NCBI GenBank assembly: GCA_963831535.1
Contig: CAWHQP010000008.1
Coordinates: 248,001 to 312,000 of the forward strand
Source of the DNA: Bog-756 sp963831535
GTDB taxonomy: Bacteria; Actinomycetota; Acidimicrobiia; Acidimicrobiales; RAAP-2
Reading direction: 5' to 3'
DNA: 64,000 nucleotides
A program made the position numbers and the translations under genes. Below are positions 55,270-64,000 of the stretch, in pieces. Under the pieces are notes generated by a model, which did not search any database, had not been told where the DNA came from, and saw nothing but the letters and a program-made list of their open reading frames with translations. Position 1 is the stretch's first letter. Every line of letters begins with the position of its first letter.

Positions 55270-57150
55270 GTGCCGATGGACCGAGCAATGGAATCCCGAT
55301 CAGCGAGGCGTCCGAGAGTGGGCGCAGAGGGCCCGCCGCCGCTCCTCGGAGCCGACCACGCGGTTCCCGACAACGGTGGAGTAGACGGCCCGATGGACCC
55401 GATGGTGAGTGCGGAACGGATCGAGCTGGGCCGGGCCCTGCTGGCCCGCGCCGACGAGGTCGGTCAGATGGTCGACGAGCAGTTCGCCGTAGACCTGCGG
55501 GGCAACGCCTACGCCACCGCCCGGCTGGGCACCGAACTCATCGGCCGGTGGCTCAGCACCGACCAGGTGGCCTCGGACGAGGACGAGACAGTGCTGGCTC
55601 AGCAGGGGGAGCAAGCCATCCTGGAGGACGCCGTGCTGGCCAGCGTGGCCAAGGCCTACTTCGCGTGGCGAGACATCACGATTGCCGTTCTGAAGGAGGA
55701 GGGCTACCGGCTGGGCGTGAGCGAACACCTCCTGACTCTGGCCACCAACGTGGTGCGCTTCAGCTGCGACGGGAGCCTGGTCCGGATCATCCGGCAGTTC
55801 GACGACACCCGCCGTTCCCTGCAGCAGCGTCTCAACGAGGAGCAGGCCCGGCTGGCCCACCGTGCCCTGCACGACCAACTGACCGGTCTGCCCAATCGAG
55901 CGCTGCTGGCCGATCGGCTCCGCCAGACGGCTGCATCACTGTCGCGACGTGGGAGTGGGGCCGTCCTGCTGTTTTTGGACCTTGACAACTTCAAGGCCAT
56001 CAACGACCGGTTCGGCCACCCGGCCGGCGACTGCCTGCTGGTGGCAGTGGCCAACCGACTGCAGGCCCTGGCTCGGGCCGGGGACACCGTGGCCCGTCTC
56101 GGTGGTGACGAATTCGTGGTCCTGGCCGCTGATCTCACCGACCCGGAAGGCGCGGCGAGCTCGCTGGCCGAACGGATCCACCTGGCCATGCGCGAGGCCG
56201 TGCCGGTCGGGGAGCGGCAGCTTCACACCTCGGTCAGCATCGGGATCACGTCGGTGCTCCCCGACTCCGACCCCGAAGTGATCCTGGCCCAGGCCGATGC
56301 AGCCATGTACCAGGCCAAGCGGGGAGGACCGGCCCGCTATGAGGCCTACAACCCGGTCATCGGCGAGGACATGCGACGCAGCAGTCAGCTGGCCCACGAG
56401 CTGCGGGGAGCGTTCGAACAGAGCCAGTTGGCCATCCACTACCAGCCGTTGTTCACCATCCACGGAGAGGTGGTGGGCATGGAGGCGTTGCTCCGCTGGC
56501 GCCATCCCGAGCTCGGGTCGGTGACACCCGATGAGTTCATCCCGTTACTGGAGCGGAGCCGCGAGATCGTGCCCGTGGGTCGGTGGGTGCTTCACGAGGC
56601 CACCCGGCAGTGCCGCACCTGGCAGGACCAGGGCTATCCGGGCCTCACCGTGTCCGTCAACATCTCGGCTCGACAACTCCAGGATCCGGACTTCGCCGAT
56701 GACGTCCGTCACGCCCTGACTCTGGCCGACGTGGATCCACGATGCCTGATCCTCGAGGTCACCGAGTCGGCTCTGGTCGTGGACATCGCCCGGATCGCAC
56801 TGGTGATGCGGCAGGTACGGGACCTCGGTGTCCACATCGCCCTGGACGACTTCGGAACCGGCTATTCGTCGCTGCTCTACCTGAAGGGCCTGCCCATCGA
56901 CCGCCTGAAGGTGGACCGCAGTTTCGTATCGGGCCTCGGCTCGGACGGGCAGGATCCGACCATCGTCGCCACCGTGGTGGACCTGGCCCACAAGCTGGGG
57001 CTCCAGGTGGTGGCCGAGGGCGTGGAGACCGAGGCCGAACTGGCCGCCGTCGGCGAGATGGGCTGCGACGAGGTCCAGGGGTTTCTGTTGGGACGGCCCG
57101 GTCCGGCGAGTACCCTCCCGGCTGTCCACCGGGTCATGAGCGAGTCGTAA
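55270..57150 (+). CDS. Soluble GGDEF-EAL protein with N-terminal helical sensor region
   Basis: 626-aa protein without membrane helices. Residues about 50-190 are helical (ERIELGRALLARADEVGQMVDEQF, AYFAWRDITIAVLKEEGY) and resemble the sensor part of RsbRD- or PucR-type regulators, an inference. Then GGDEF (RLGGDEFVVL, I-site RAGD) and EAL (MEALLRW, LEVTESA, LDDFGTGYSS, LKVDRSFV, VVAEGVET). All catalytic residues seem present. Tandem with the preceding GGDEF-EAL gene; the differing N-termini suggest different inputs on a common output. Confidence 0.92.
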   Translation: MPMDRAMESRSARRPRVGAEGPPPLLGADHAVPDNGGVDGPMDPMVSAERIELGRALLARADEVGQMVDEQFAVDLRGNAYATARLGTELIGRWLSTDQVASDEDETVLAQQGEQAILEDAVLASVAKAYFAWRDITIAVLKEEGYRLGVSEHLLTLATNVVRFSCDGSLVRIIRQFDDTRRSLQQRLNEEQARLAHRALHDQLTGLPNRALLADRLRQTAASLSRRGSGAVLLFLDLDNFKAINDRFGHPAGDCLLVAVANRLQALARAGDTVARLGGDEFVVLAADLTDPEGAASSLAERIHLAMREAVPVGERQLHTSVSIGITSVLPDSDPEVILAQADAAMYQAKRGGPARYEAYNPVIGEDMRRSSQLAHELRGAFEQSQLAIHYQPLFTIHGEVVGMEALLRWRHPELGSVTPDEFIPLLERSREIVPVGRWVLHEATRQCRTWQDQGYPGLTVSVNISARQLQDPDFADDVRHALTLADVDPRCLILEVTESALVVDIARIALVMRQVRDLGVHIALDDFGTGYSSLLYLKGLPIDRLKVDRSFVSGLGSDGQDPTIVATVVDLAHKLGLQVVAEGVETEAELAAVGEMGCDEVQGFLLGRPGPASTLPAVHRVMSES

Positions 57151-57161
57151 CCGGCTTCAGC

Positions 57162-58554
57162 TCAGGCGTCCGCCGGGATGGACTGCTGGGTGTCCATCAT
57201 GTCGGCCATCACCATGGTGATGAACTCGTTCGCCTCGTCGGTCATCCCCCCGGCCACGCCGCCGTAAATGGCCCCGGACCGGGGTGATTCGGACCCGTGC
57301 TCGACGGCATAGACCACCGCGTCGGCCAGGTCGGCGGCGAAGGAGTCGGTCAGGCCGGGTCGGGTCTGTGGTCGGGTCACCGCCATGTGCAGCGCATTGG
57401 GATACTGCTGACCGTTGAAGCGCCAGCCCGCGGTCCCGCATGAAATCGTTCACGTGGTAGATGTCGAACTCGTCCGAAGTGAAGCTGAACAGGAATGTCG
57501 GGTTGCCGAGAATCCGGAGCTCGGGGTGTGAGCGCACCGCTTCTTTCATGGTGGTGGCGGTCTCGAAGATGGCCCGGGCGTAGCGGAGGTAACCCGCCCG
57601 GCCGAGGTGCACCATCGACGCCCAGGTGGCGGCGAGCAGGCCACCCGAGCGGGAGCCGTCCATCCCCGGGGAGCAGTATTTGCCGCCGCTCCAGTCGGTG
57701 AGAAAGAAGTACTGGGCGTTGCGGAGGCCCTTGTCCCGGAAAGCCAGCACCGAGGTGCCCTTCAGGGCGTAACCGTACTTGTGCGTGTCGGCGGAGATGG
57801 ACGTGACTCCGGGGTGCCGGAAGTCGAAGATCGGGATGTCGTACCCCAGCTCCTGGCCAAAGGGCAGGATGAACCCACCCAGGCAGCCATCCACGTGGAG
57901 GCCGACCCCGTGGGCCAGCGCGATCTCCGACAGGGCTCCGATCGGGTCGACCGTCCCGTAGCCGTAGTTGCAGGCCGAGCCCACGATGGCCACGGTGTCG
58001 GCGTCGATGTGGCTGTCGACCCATGCGGTGTCCACCTCGGTGGTCACCGGATCGACCGGTGCGGTGCGTAACTCGATGCCGAACAGGTGACAGGCCTTGT
58101 TGAACGCCGGGTGGGCCGTTTCCGGCTTGATCACGTTGGGGCGGATGATGCCCCGCTCCCGGGCCGACCACTCGCGGTAGGCCAGCATGGCGTGCGAGAT
58201 GCTGCCCGTTCCTCCGCTGGAGATGAGTCCGGCCGGATCACCGTCACTGACCGTCTCGGCGTGCAGCATGTCGAGGGTCATGGTGATGATTTCGGCCTCG
58301 AATTTGGTGGCGCTCGGACACATGTCCCGCTGTAACACGTTCACGTGGGCGAAGTTCCCGAAGGCCTCGGTCAGGAACCGGTAGTGGTCGTGGTCGCCGC
58401 AGTACATGGTGCCTGAGCACTTCCCCGACTCCCATGAGGCGTCCTCCTCTGTGGCCATGGTGCGGAGGGCTTCGAGGATCTCGTCACGCGGTGTGCCCTG
58501 TTCGGGGAGCGTGCGGTGCACGGCGTACCGACCGTCGTAGGGGAACGTGCTCAT
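57162..58554 (-). CDS. PLP-dependent decarboxylase/lyase (glutamate decarboxylase or sphingosine-1-phosphate lyase type), frameshifted
   Basis: About 463-aa fold-type I PLP enzyme. SGKCSGTMYCGDHDHYRFL near the N-terminus, AGLISSGGTGSISHAMLAYR, LHVDGCLGGFILPFG, and the PLP lysine in SISADTHKYGYALKG place it with the group II decarboxylase/S1P lyase family. Near 57428 an extra base (CCC run) shifts the frame; RGWRFNGQQYPNALHMAVTRP then continues to the stop. Products may be amines or lipid aldehydes; the substrate is unknown. Confidence 0.88.
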
Positions 58555-58644
58555 GGTGTGGTCTCCTTGGAGGATCGGGTCACGTGTGGGCGGGCGGGGT
58601 GACGCGGGTTACACCGGGAAGGCGGGTCGCCCCGCCTGGCGGGT

Positions 58645-59646
58645 TCATGCACCTCGGGGGTGCATGCTGGCTGCACGGTACACGGCGTCGATGACGGCCA
58701 TGTTGGCCGTGGCGTCGGCCGGAGGGGTGAGCACCGGGCCGTCTCGCAGGACGGCGTCGCAGAACGCATCTAGCTGGTAGGCGTAGGTCGGGCGCCGTGA
58801 AGTGAACTCGCGCCGCCGGCGACCCCGGGTCCGAACGGTCAGCCAACTCACGCTCTGGGGGGCGATGGGATTCATCACCCGCATCTCGCCCCGGTCACCG
58901 GTGACCCGGGCCTCCAGGCGGAGAACCGCCGACGACCACATGGAGCAGTGAACCGTGGCGGTGTGTCCGCCGGGGAAAGCCAGTCGGGCGTCCATGGCCC
59001 GGTCGACGTCGGGGGTGTGCAGTTTGGCTCGGGCCGAGACCACCGTGGGCTCTTCCCGTCCGAGGAACCGGGCCCAGTGCACCACGTAGGAACCCATGTC
59101 CATCATGGCCCCCCCGGCCAGGTCGGCCTGGTAGCGGATGTCCGATTTCCGGGGGATGGGCGCGCACAGCCACGCCTCGATGTGCCGGAGCTCACCGAGC
59201 TCGCCGCTGTCCACGATCGCCCGCATCCGCCTGGCCAGGGGGTGGTAGCGGTAATGGAATGCCTCCATGACCACCAGACCGTCCCGACCCTTGGCCCGGT
59301 CGGCCGCCGCCGCCACCTGCTCGGCCTCGGCGGCGTTGGCGGTGAAGGGCTTCTCACACAGAACGTGCTTGCCGGCGGCCAAAGCGTGCAGGGTCCACTC
59401 GGCGTGCAGGCTGTTGGGCAGTGGGATGTAGACGGCGTCGATCTCGGGATCGGCCACCACCGCCTCGTAGCTGCCCTTCACCCGGGGGATCCGGTACTTC
59501 GTGGCATAGTCGATGGCCCGGCCCAGATCGCGGGCGGCGACGACGTCGGCGCTGACCTCCGGATTGCTGCGGGCCGGCCGGATGAGGGCCGCCGGGGTGA
59601 TCCGGGCGGTCCCAAGGACTCCGAATCGGACAGCGCTGGCCGGCAT
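58645..59646 (-). CDS. Gfo/Idh/MocA-family NAD(P)-dependent oxidoreductase
   Basis: 333-aa oxidoreductase. The Rossmann motif (RFGVLGTARITPAALIRPA) opens the protein. HVLCEKPFTANAAEAE holds the catalytic EKP motif, and the C-terminal domain contains MMDMGSYVVHWARFLG. The sequence is close in type to D-xylose or dihydrodiol dehydrogenase members. ATG 59644-59646 is chosen; the upstream in-frame extension lacks family character. Substrate unknown. Confidence 0.88.
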   Translation of the reverse strand: MPASAVRFGVLGTARITPAALIRPARSNPEVSADVVAARDLGRAIDYATKYRIPRVKGSYEAVVADPEIDAVYIPLPNSLHAEWTLHALAAGKHVLCEKPFTANAAEAEQVAAAADRAKGRDGLVVMEAFHYRYHPLARRMRAIVDSGELGELRHIEAWLCAPIPRKSDIRYQADLAGGAMMDMGSYVVHWARFLGREEPTVVSARAKLHTPDVDRAMDARLAFPGGHTATVHCSMWSSAVLRLEARVTGDRGEMRVMNPIAPQSVSWLTVRTRGRRRREFTSRRPTYAYQLDAFCDAVLRDGPVLTPPADATANMAVIDAVYRAASMHPRGA

Positions 59647-59700
59647 CACGGTTGACCTTCCTGCTGGGGTGGTACTGGACGGGAGGATATCGTCGCTCCT

Positions 59701-60867
59701 GTGGCCGTGCCTCTTCCTGACCCCTCCGTGGAGAACCGCCGTCCTCCGGACGCTGCCGAGGTCCTGGCCCTGAGCCGTGGGGTCCTCGGCGTGGTGGCGC
59801 CCGACGGGGGGCTCACGACCCTCCAACGGCTGCTCATCGAGGCGGTGGTGTCGGCCATGACCGGGATCCCGCCCGACCTGTCGGCCGAACCCGCCTCCCC
59901 CGAAGCCTTCGCCGGGGCACTCGCCCTGCGCTCCCTGGGGTTCCGGACCCGCATCGTGCAGATGGTGATCCTGTATGTGCTGGTACTCCAGCCCGTCCCA
60001 CTCGACGTGGTGGACCGAGTGGAACGGTTCGCCCGGGAGGCCGGTGTCGATGAAGGAATGCTGTCAGTGGCACACGAGTTCGCCACCGGCAGCCTGGGCC
60101 TGGCCGCCCTGGACTTCGAGCGCAACGGCTACGCCTCCACGTGGAAGGCCGAGGACGAGGAGCTGCTGCACGTCTCCACCCACGTGGGCGGGGTGTGGGA
60201 CACCGTGCCCGATGACCCCGCTCTGGCGGCGAGGTGGCGGCGACTGGAGGACCTTCCACCGGGCACCCTCGGGCGCCGGGTGGCGGACTTCTACCGGGCC
60301 CGGGGCTTCACCTATCCCGGCACCCCGGATTCAGCACCGCCGCTTCTGGCCCAGCACGACTGGGTCCATGTGACTGCCGACTACGGCACCACCGTCGAGT
60401 CCGAGCTCGAGGTCTTCGCCTTCATCGCCCGGGCCAACGACGACATGCGGGCCTTTTCCCTGCTGGCCATGGTGGTGTCGCTGTTCGAGACCGCCTACCT
60501 GCCTACCGGGGCCGGCCTGTTCGAGGCCGACGCGGGTCATCTGTCCCAGGCTGGCGTGGCCACCCGGTTGGGTGACGCCATGCGTCGAGGGGCCCTGTGC
60601 ACCGGGAGCGTCGACTTCCTCCGCATCGACTGGTTCTCGCTCGCCCACCTGCCCGTCGAGGAGGTACGCCGCCGCTTCGGAGTGGCGCCCAAGTCGGCCG
60701 GAGCAGTCGAGCAGGGGTCGGTGGGCCCGTGGGAGCCCGGAGGTATCAGCCCGTTCCAGTGGGAGGCGGGCCGGGCTCTGGCCAGCCGTGCCGGGCGTCC
60801 CTACGACTCATTCGGGGCCAGCTGTCAGCCGACCTCTCGCAGCGGGGTGGCTTCGAGCGCGCAGTGA
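59701..60867 (+). CDS. Coq4-like protein with an N-terminal TerB-like helical region
   Basis: 388-aa soluble protein of uncertain family. Residues about 30-150 are helical and resemble TerB-type sequence (LIEAVVSAMTGIPPDLS, RIVQMVILYVLVLQPVPLD). The second half contains LPPGTLGRRVADFYRARGF and HDWVHVTADYGTTVESELEVFAF, which echoes Coq4, a ubiquinone-synthesis scaffold with a bound metal. Actinobacteria lack ubiquinone, so another role is expected. No membrane segment. Its end overlaps the convergent MFS gene by 43 bases. Confidence 0.5.
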   Translation: MAVPLPDPSVENRRPPDAAEVLALSRGVLGVVAPDGGLTTLQRLLIEAVVSAMTGIPPDLSAEPASPEAFAGALALRSLGFRTRIVQMVILYVLVLQPVPLDVVDRVERFAREAGVDEGMLSVAHEFATGSLGLAALDFERNGYASTWKAEDEELLHVSTHVGGVWDTVPDDPALAARWRRLEDLPPGTLGRRVADFYRARGFTYPGTPDSAPPLLAQHDWVHVTADYGTTVESELEVFAFIARANDDMRAFSLLAMVVSLFETAYLPTGAGLFEADAGHLSQAGVATRLGDAMRRGALCTGSVDFLRIDWFSLAHLPVEEVRRRFGVAPKSAGAVEQGSVGPWEPGGISPFQWEAGRALASRAGRPYDSFGASCQPTSRSGVASSAQ

Positions 60868-62337
60868 GTCGTGTGGTCCTCCGTCGATGAGGCCGCCGGG
60901 CCGGTGCCCCGGGCCGGATTCCGGATCCCGACCGCCGCGGCCACCCCTCCGGCCACGCACCAGGCCCCGGCGATGACCACGGCACGCTGAAACCCACGGG
61001 TCAGTTCGTCAGGGTGCAGGTAGCTGAGGCCGGTGATCCCCCCGAGGGTGGGCAGCACGGCCACGGCGATGAGACTCCCGAGCCGGGCCACGTCGTTGTT
61101 GATCGCCGAGGCCAGGCCGGCATGGGTGGGGGAGACGGCGTTGAGGGCGGTGGCGGTCAGGGGAGCCACTGTGACGGCTAGGCCCAACGCCAGCACGAGC
61201 ACCGCCGGCAACACGTCGGCGGCGTAGGAGGAGCCATCCGGTGCCCGGGTCAGCAGGACCATGCCGGCTCCCACCACGATCGGGCCGACACTCATCTGGA
61301 GCCGTGGACCGATCACCGTGGCCAGCCGTCCGGATCGGGACGAGAGGGCCAGCATCACCACGGTAACAGGGAGGAGTGCGACCCCCGACTCGAGCGGTGT
61401 GTACCCGTTCACGACCTGCAGCACCACAGGGAGCAGGAACAGCGACGCCCCCGAGACCGGCGTAGACGACGAAGGTCACGACGTTGGTCACGGTGAACTG
61501 CCGATTGCGGAACATGCCGAGGGGGAGCATGGGGGACACCGAACGGGATTCGACCCGGGCGAAAGCCGCCGCGCCGATCACGCCGACGGACAGGGAGGTC
61601 AGCACGGCAGCCGACGACCAACCCCGCGAGGGACCCTCGATGAGGGCGTAGGCCACTGCGGCCAGGGAGACCGTGGCCAGTGTGGCCCCGGCCGCATCGA
61701 TCCCTCCGACCACCGTGGAATCGCGTGACTCGGGCACGTGTCGGGCCGAGACCGCCAGCACGAGCGCGCCGAGAGGAACGTTGATGAGGAAGATCCACCG
61801 CCAGGATGCCGCGCTGATCAGATACCCGCCCACGAGAGGACCGGCCGCGGTGGCCACGCCTCCCAATCCGGACCAGGCCCCGATGGCCTCACTGCGGTCG
61901 TCAGCGGCGAACGATGCCTCCAGGATGGCCAGGCTGCCCGGGGTGAGCAGGGCCGCACCCACCCCCTGGAGAACCCGGAGCACGATGAGGGCGCTGGACC
62001 CCGGGGCGAGAGAACAGGCCGCTGAAGCCAGGGCGAACCACGCCACGCCGACCATGAACACTCGCCGCCGTCCGAAGCGGTCGCCCAGCGACCCACCCAG
62101 CAGGAGCAACGACGAGAGGGTCAGGGTGTACCCGGTGACCACCCACTGCAGGGTGCCCAGGGTGGCGTGGAAGTCCCGGCCGATCGTGGGTAGGGCGATG
62201 CCGATGACCGTGGCGTCGATGGCGGCCATGCCCGACCCCAGGACCGTGGCAGCGATGACCCATCGACCGGCCGACGAACGGTACTCGAGACCCCCGACGA
62301 CGTCACTCCCTTCGGTGGGGCCGGGCCCGGTGGTCAT
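60825..62337 (-). CDS. 14-TM MFS exporter (EmrB/QacA type), frameshifted
   Basis: About 503-aa drug:H+ antiporter-2 family transporter. AIDATVIGIALPTIGRDF (TM1 motif), LGDRFGRRRVFMVG (motif A), LQGVGAALLTPGSLAIL and GPLVGGYLISAASWRWIFLINVP are typical. One extra base near 61450 (five Cs on the plus strand) shifts the frame at YAGLGG; ASLFLLPVVLQVVNGYTPLESG then continues to the stop. Substrate unknown. ATG 62335-62337. Confidence 0.88.
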
Positions 62338-62417
62338 CACGATACGGTCCCACACCCTCGGCCCCGGGGTGCGATTCGCCCGGTTCAGCCCCGGCCCGAA
62401 CGTGCCGATGAAGGGGG

Positions 62418-64000
62418 ATGGGTTCGGGTTCCGGGCGCGAAGCCACCTGGCGGGGATGGGTGGACCGCGGGGGTGGCGCCAGCCATCCGGTCACCAGTAC
62501 CCGACTCTCGTCGGCGGCCCGGCCCAAGAACCGCCTCTTCCCCAAGACCCGGTCGTGGTTCGCCCTTGACTCCCCCCTCGAGTTGTTGAGTCCGCTCTCG
62601 GTGCTCCGGGTGCTGTTCGCTGCGGCCACCGTGGCGTGGCCGCTCATCGGGTTGACCGGAACCGCGGTACGGGTCACCGGGGTGGAGGTGGTCGGCGCAG
62701 CCACGGCTGTCATCTGGGTGGCCCTCCTGTCGGTTCGGAAAGTGGACGTCCGGATGAGCAGCCTGCTGGTGGTGTGGTGGACGGTGGCCGTGGCCGTGCT
62801 CGTCTGGTGCAGCCACGGGAACGGTCCGAGTGTGGCGTTCGCCCTGTTCCTCGCGCCGATGACGGTGTTCGCGGCCCTCTTTCTCGGAAGTCGTGCCGTG
62901 ATGATGACCTTGGTGGGGACGGCCGCGGCTTTGGGGGTAGCGCTGGTGGCCTCCGACGGCGTGGGTGGGGCCGCCCTGGCGGCCGTGCTCGGTGTGCTGG
63001 CCCTGACCACGGCGCCGGCGGCGGTACTCATGCTCGGTCGCTCGGCTCGGCGCCACGACGCGTTCGATCCCGACACCGGTCTTCCCAACGGATTCGGACT
63101 GGCCCAGCAGCTGGCCGCCCGGGACCGCTCCGCGTTCGTGGTCGCTGCCGTGCTGCTGGAAGGCATCGGGAACGCCCGGGAGGCGCTCGGGTACCAGGTG
63201 GGCACCGAACTCCTGCGACGGGCGGTCGAAGACCTGGGTCAGGTGCTGCCCTCCGACTCGGTGATCGGCCGGGTCGACGGTGACGAACTGGTGGTGACCT
63301 TGGCGCTCGCTGCCGGTGCCGTGGAACCCGGGGAGGGATCGGTCGGTGCCCGCCCCACCGAGGTTCCGACCGCTGTCGTGCGGCGAGGCCGTGGCCTGGC
63401 CGACGACCTGGTACGGGCGATCGGTGCCGGCCGCTATCTGGTCGGCGACATCGAGGTGTCCGTGAGGGCCCATGTGGGACTGTCGACTGCTCCGTGGGAC
63501 GGTACGGACGTGGCCGAATTGGTTCGACGGGCCTCACTCAGCGCCCACCACGCCGCGTCTCGGGGCATTCCCGTTCTCTCATGGGACGGGAACCAGGGGG
63601 CGCTGACACCCGAGGATCTGGCCCTGCTCGGTGACCTCCGCCTGGCCGCCGAACGCGGCGAGCTCGTGCTCAACTACCAGCCCCAGGTCGTCCAGGCCGG
63701 CGGCCGGACGCGCTCGGTCGAAGCGCTGCTGCGGTGGACCAGCCCGGTTCATGGGGTTGTCTCCCCGGGTCGGTTCATTCCCCTGGCCGAGCGGACCGGG
63801 CTCATCGACCGGCTCACCTGGTGGGTGGTGGCCGAGGCTCTCGACGCCCAGGTCCGGTGGAGGGAGGCGGGACTCGAGCTGCCGGTGTCGGTGAATGTGT
63901 CGCCCAAGAGCCTCCAAGCACCGGATCTGGGGGTGTGGATCATGGACCAGCTGAGCATCCGGAACCTCCCCGCCTCATCCCTGACCGTTGAGGTCACCGA
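62418..64000 (+). CDS. Membrane protein with degenerate GGDEF and EAL domains, 3'-truncated by the window
   Basis: At least 527 residues, continuing beyond the window. From ATG 62418 (after AAGGGGG) the frame is open: a basic tail, about six hydrophobic helices (residues about 60-210), then a GGDEF-like domain where the signature reads RVDGDELVV and the RxxD I-site is missing, so cyclase activity is doubtful. The EAL domain has VEALLRW, IPLAERTGLIDRL, SVNVSPKSL and TVEVTE at the window end. It may be a phosphodiesterase with a regulatory GGDEF-like domain. Convergent ORFs opposite are shadows. Confidence 0.88.
   Translation, partial: MGSGSGREATWRGWVDRGGGASHPVTSTRLSSAARPKNRLFPKTRSWFALDSPLELLSPLSVLRVLFAAATVAWPLIGLTGTAVRVTGVEVVGAATAVIWVALLSVRKVDVRMSSLLVVWWTVAVAVLVWCSHGNGPSVAFALFLAPMTVFAALFLGSRAVMMTLVGTAAALGVALVASDGVGGAALAAVLGVLALTTAPAAVLMLGRSARRHDAFDPDTGLPNGFGLAQQLAARDRSAFVVAAVLLEGIGNAREALGYQVGTELLRRAVEDLGQVLPSDSVIGRVDGDELVVTLALAAGAVEPGEGSVGARPTEVPTAVVRRGRGLADDLVRAIGAGRYLVGDIEVSVRAHVGLSTAPWDGTDVAELVRRASLSAHHAASRGIPVLSWDGNQGALTPEDLALLGDLRLAAERGELVLNYQPQVVQAGGRTRSVEALLRWTSPVHGVVSPGRFIPLAERTGLIDRLTWWVVAEALDAQVRWREAGLELPVSVNVSPKSLQAPDLGVWIMDQLSIRNLPASSLTVEVT

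Noticed and set aside
1..62337. Reading the frameshifted genes as true pseudogenes
   Set aside because: Each has one to three single-base shifts, mostly insertions, with no other decay, stop codons or lost motifs; sequence error is simpler.
62303..63473. Long minus-strand ORFs opposite the GGDEF-EAL gene
   Set aside because: No recognisable domain and low-complexity composition; the plus strand carries clear membrane, GGDEF-like and EAL sequence.
1..64000. CRISPR arrays, rRNA operons, insertion sequences, prophage genes, replication origin
   Set aside because: No regular direct-repeat arrays, rRNA sequence, transposase or integrase motifs, or dnaA/parAB-type genes were found on reading both strands.

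Overview
This is a GC-rich, gene-dense window from an actinobacterium, most likely of the class Acidimicrobiia (the class is an inference). The evidence is a set of actinobacterial families: the PspA-PspAA-HtpX-PspAB envelope-stress cluster, mycothiol-linked enzymes (Mca, a second PIG-L/LmbE deacetylase, a maleylpyruvate-isomerase-fold protein), three luciferase-like (LLM) oxidoreductases, GTG starts, and an orphan Anbu-type protease. No rRNA, CRISPR array, transposase, integrase or phage gene is visible. There is one tRNA gene, tRNA-Gly(UCC).

Layout. 0-5.7 kb: end of a cytochrome P450, pterin carbinolamine dehydratase, an ACT protein, then pspA-pspAA-htpX-pspAB read leftward and divergent from mca and an SCP2-type protein. 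5.7-15.9 kb: mixed housekeeping and hydrolases (ChbG-like deacetylase, two LLM enzymes flanking purE, DsbA-like, PAP2 phosphatase coupled to a RecB-like nuclease, alpha/beta hydrolase, DedA, a second LmbE protein). 15.9-23.9 kb: a GGDEF diguanylate cyclase, a 14-TM exporter, Anbu, glutaminase, and an ABC ATPase fused to a cyclic-nucleotide domain with its FtsX-type permease. 24-31.3 kb: methyltransferase, Gfo/Idh oxidoreductase with a small upstream ORF, patatin, and a phospholipase-C-type phosphoesterase coupled to an unrecognised 397-aa protein. 31.3-36.1 kb: a large cyclase/AAA/repeat signalling protein, a ferritin-like protein and a stand-alone cNMP-binding protein, all on the minus strand. 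36.5-38.4 kb: a less GC-rich patch with an AbrB/PIN toxin-antitoxin pair next to tRNA-Gly. 38.4-48 kb: nitroreductase, RlmD/TrmA-like RNA methyltransferase, and a copper module (HMA chaperone, Cu(I) P-type ATPase with an unusual C-terminal extension, copper type II monooxygenase-like protein), then an LLM enzyme with a ferritin-like partner. 48-64 kb: four GGDEF-EAL c-di-GMP proteins interspersed with metabolic genes; the last runs off the window.

Twelve genes are broken by single-base indels (16 in all, 14 of them an extra base, mostly beside G or C runs), although the encoded proteins are otherwise intact and carry all their motifs. I read these as probable sequence/assembly errors rather than pseudogenes, and give merged coordinates with the likely shift position.

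The main biological theme is nucleotide second-messenger signalling: five GGDEF proteins (four with EAL), one class III cyclase and two cNMP-binding proteins in 64 kb, mixed with envelope-stress and metal-handling functions. The best candidates for undescribed biology are the phosphoesterase/unknown gene pair at 28.3-31.3 kb, the ABC-cNMP fusion, the copper ATPase extension, and the cyclase/ferritin-like/cNMP-binding group.
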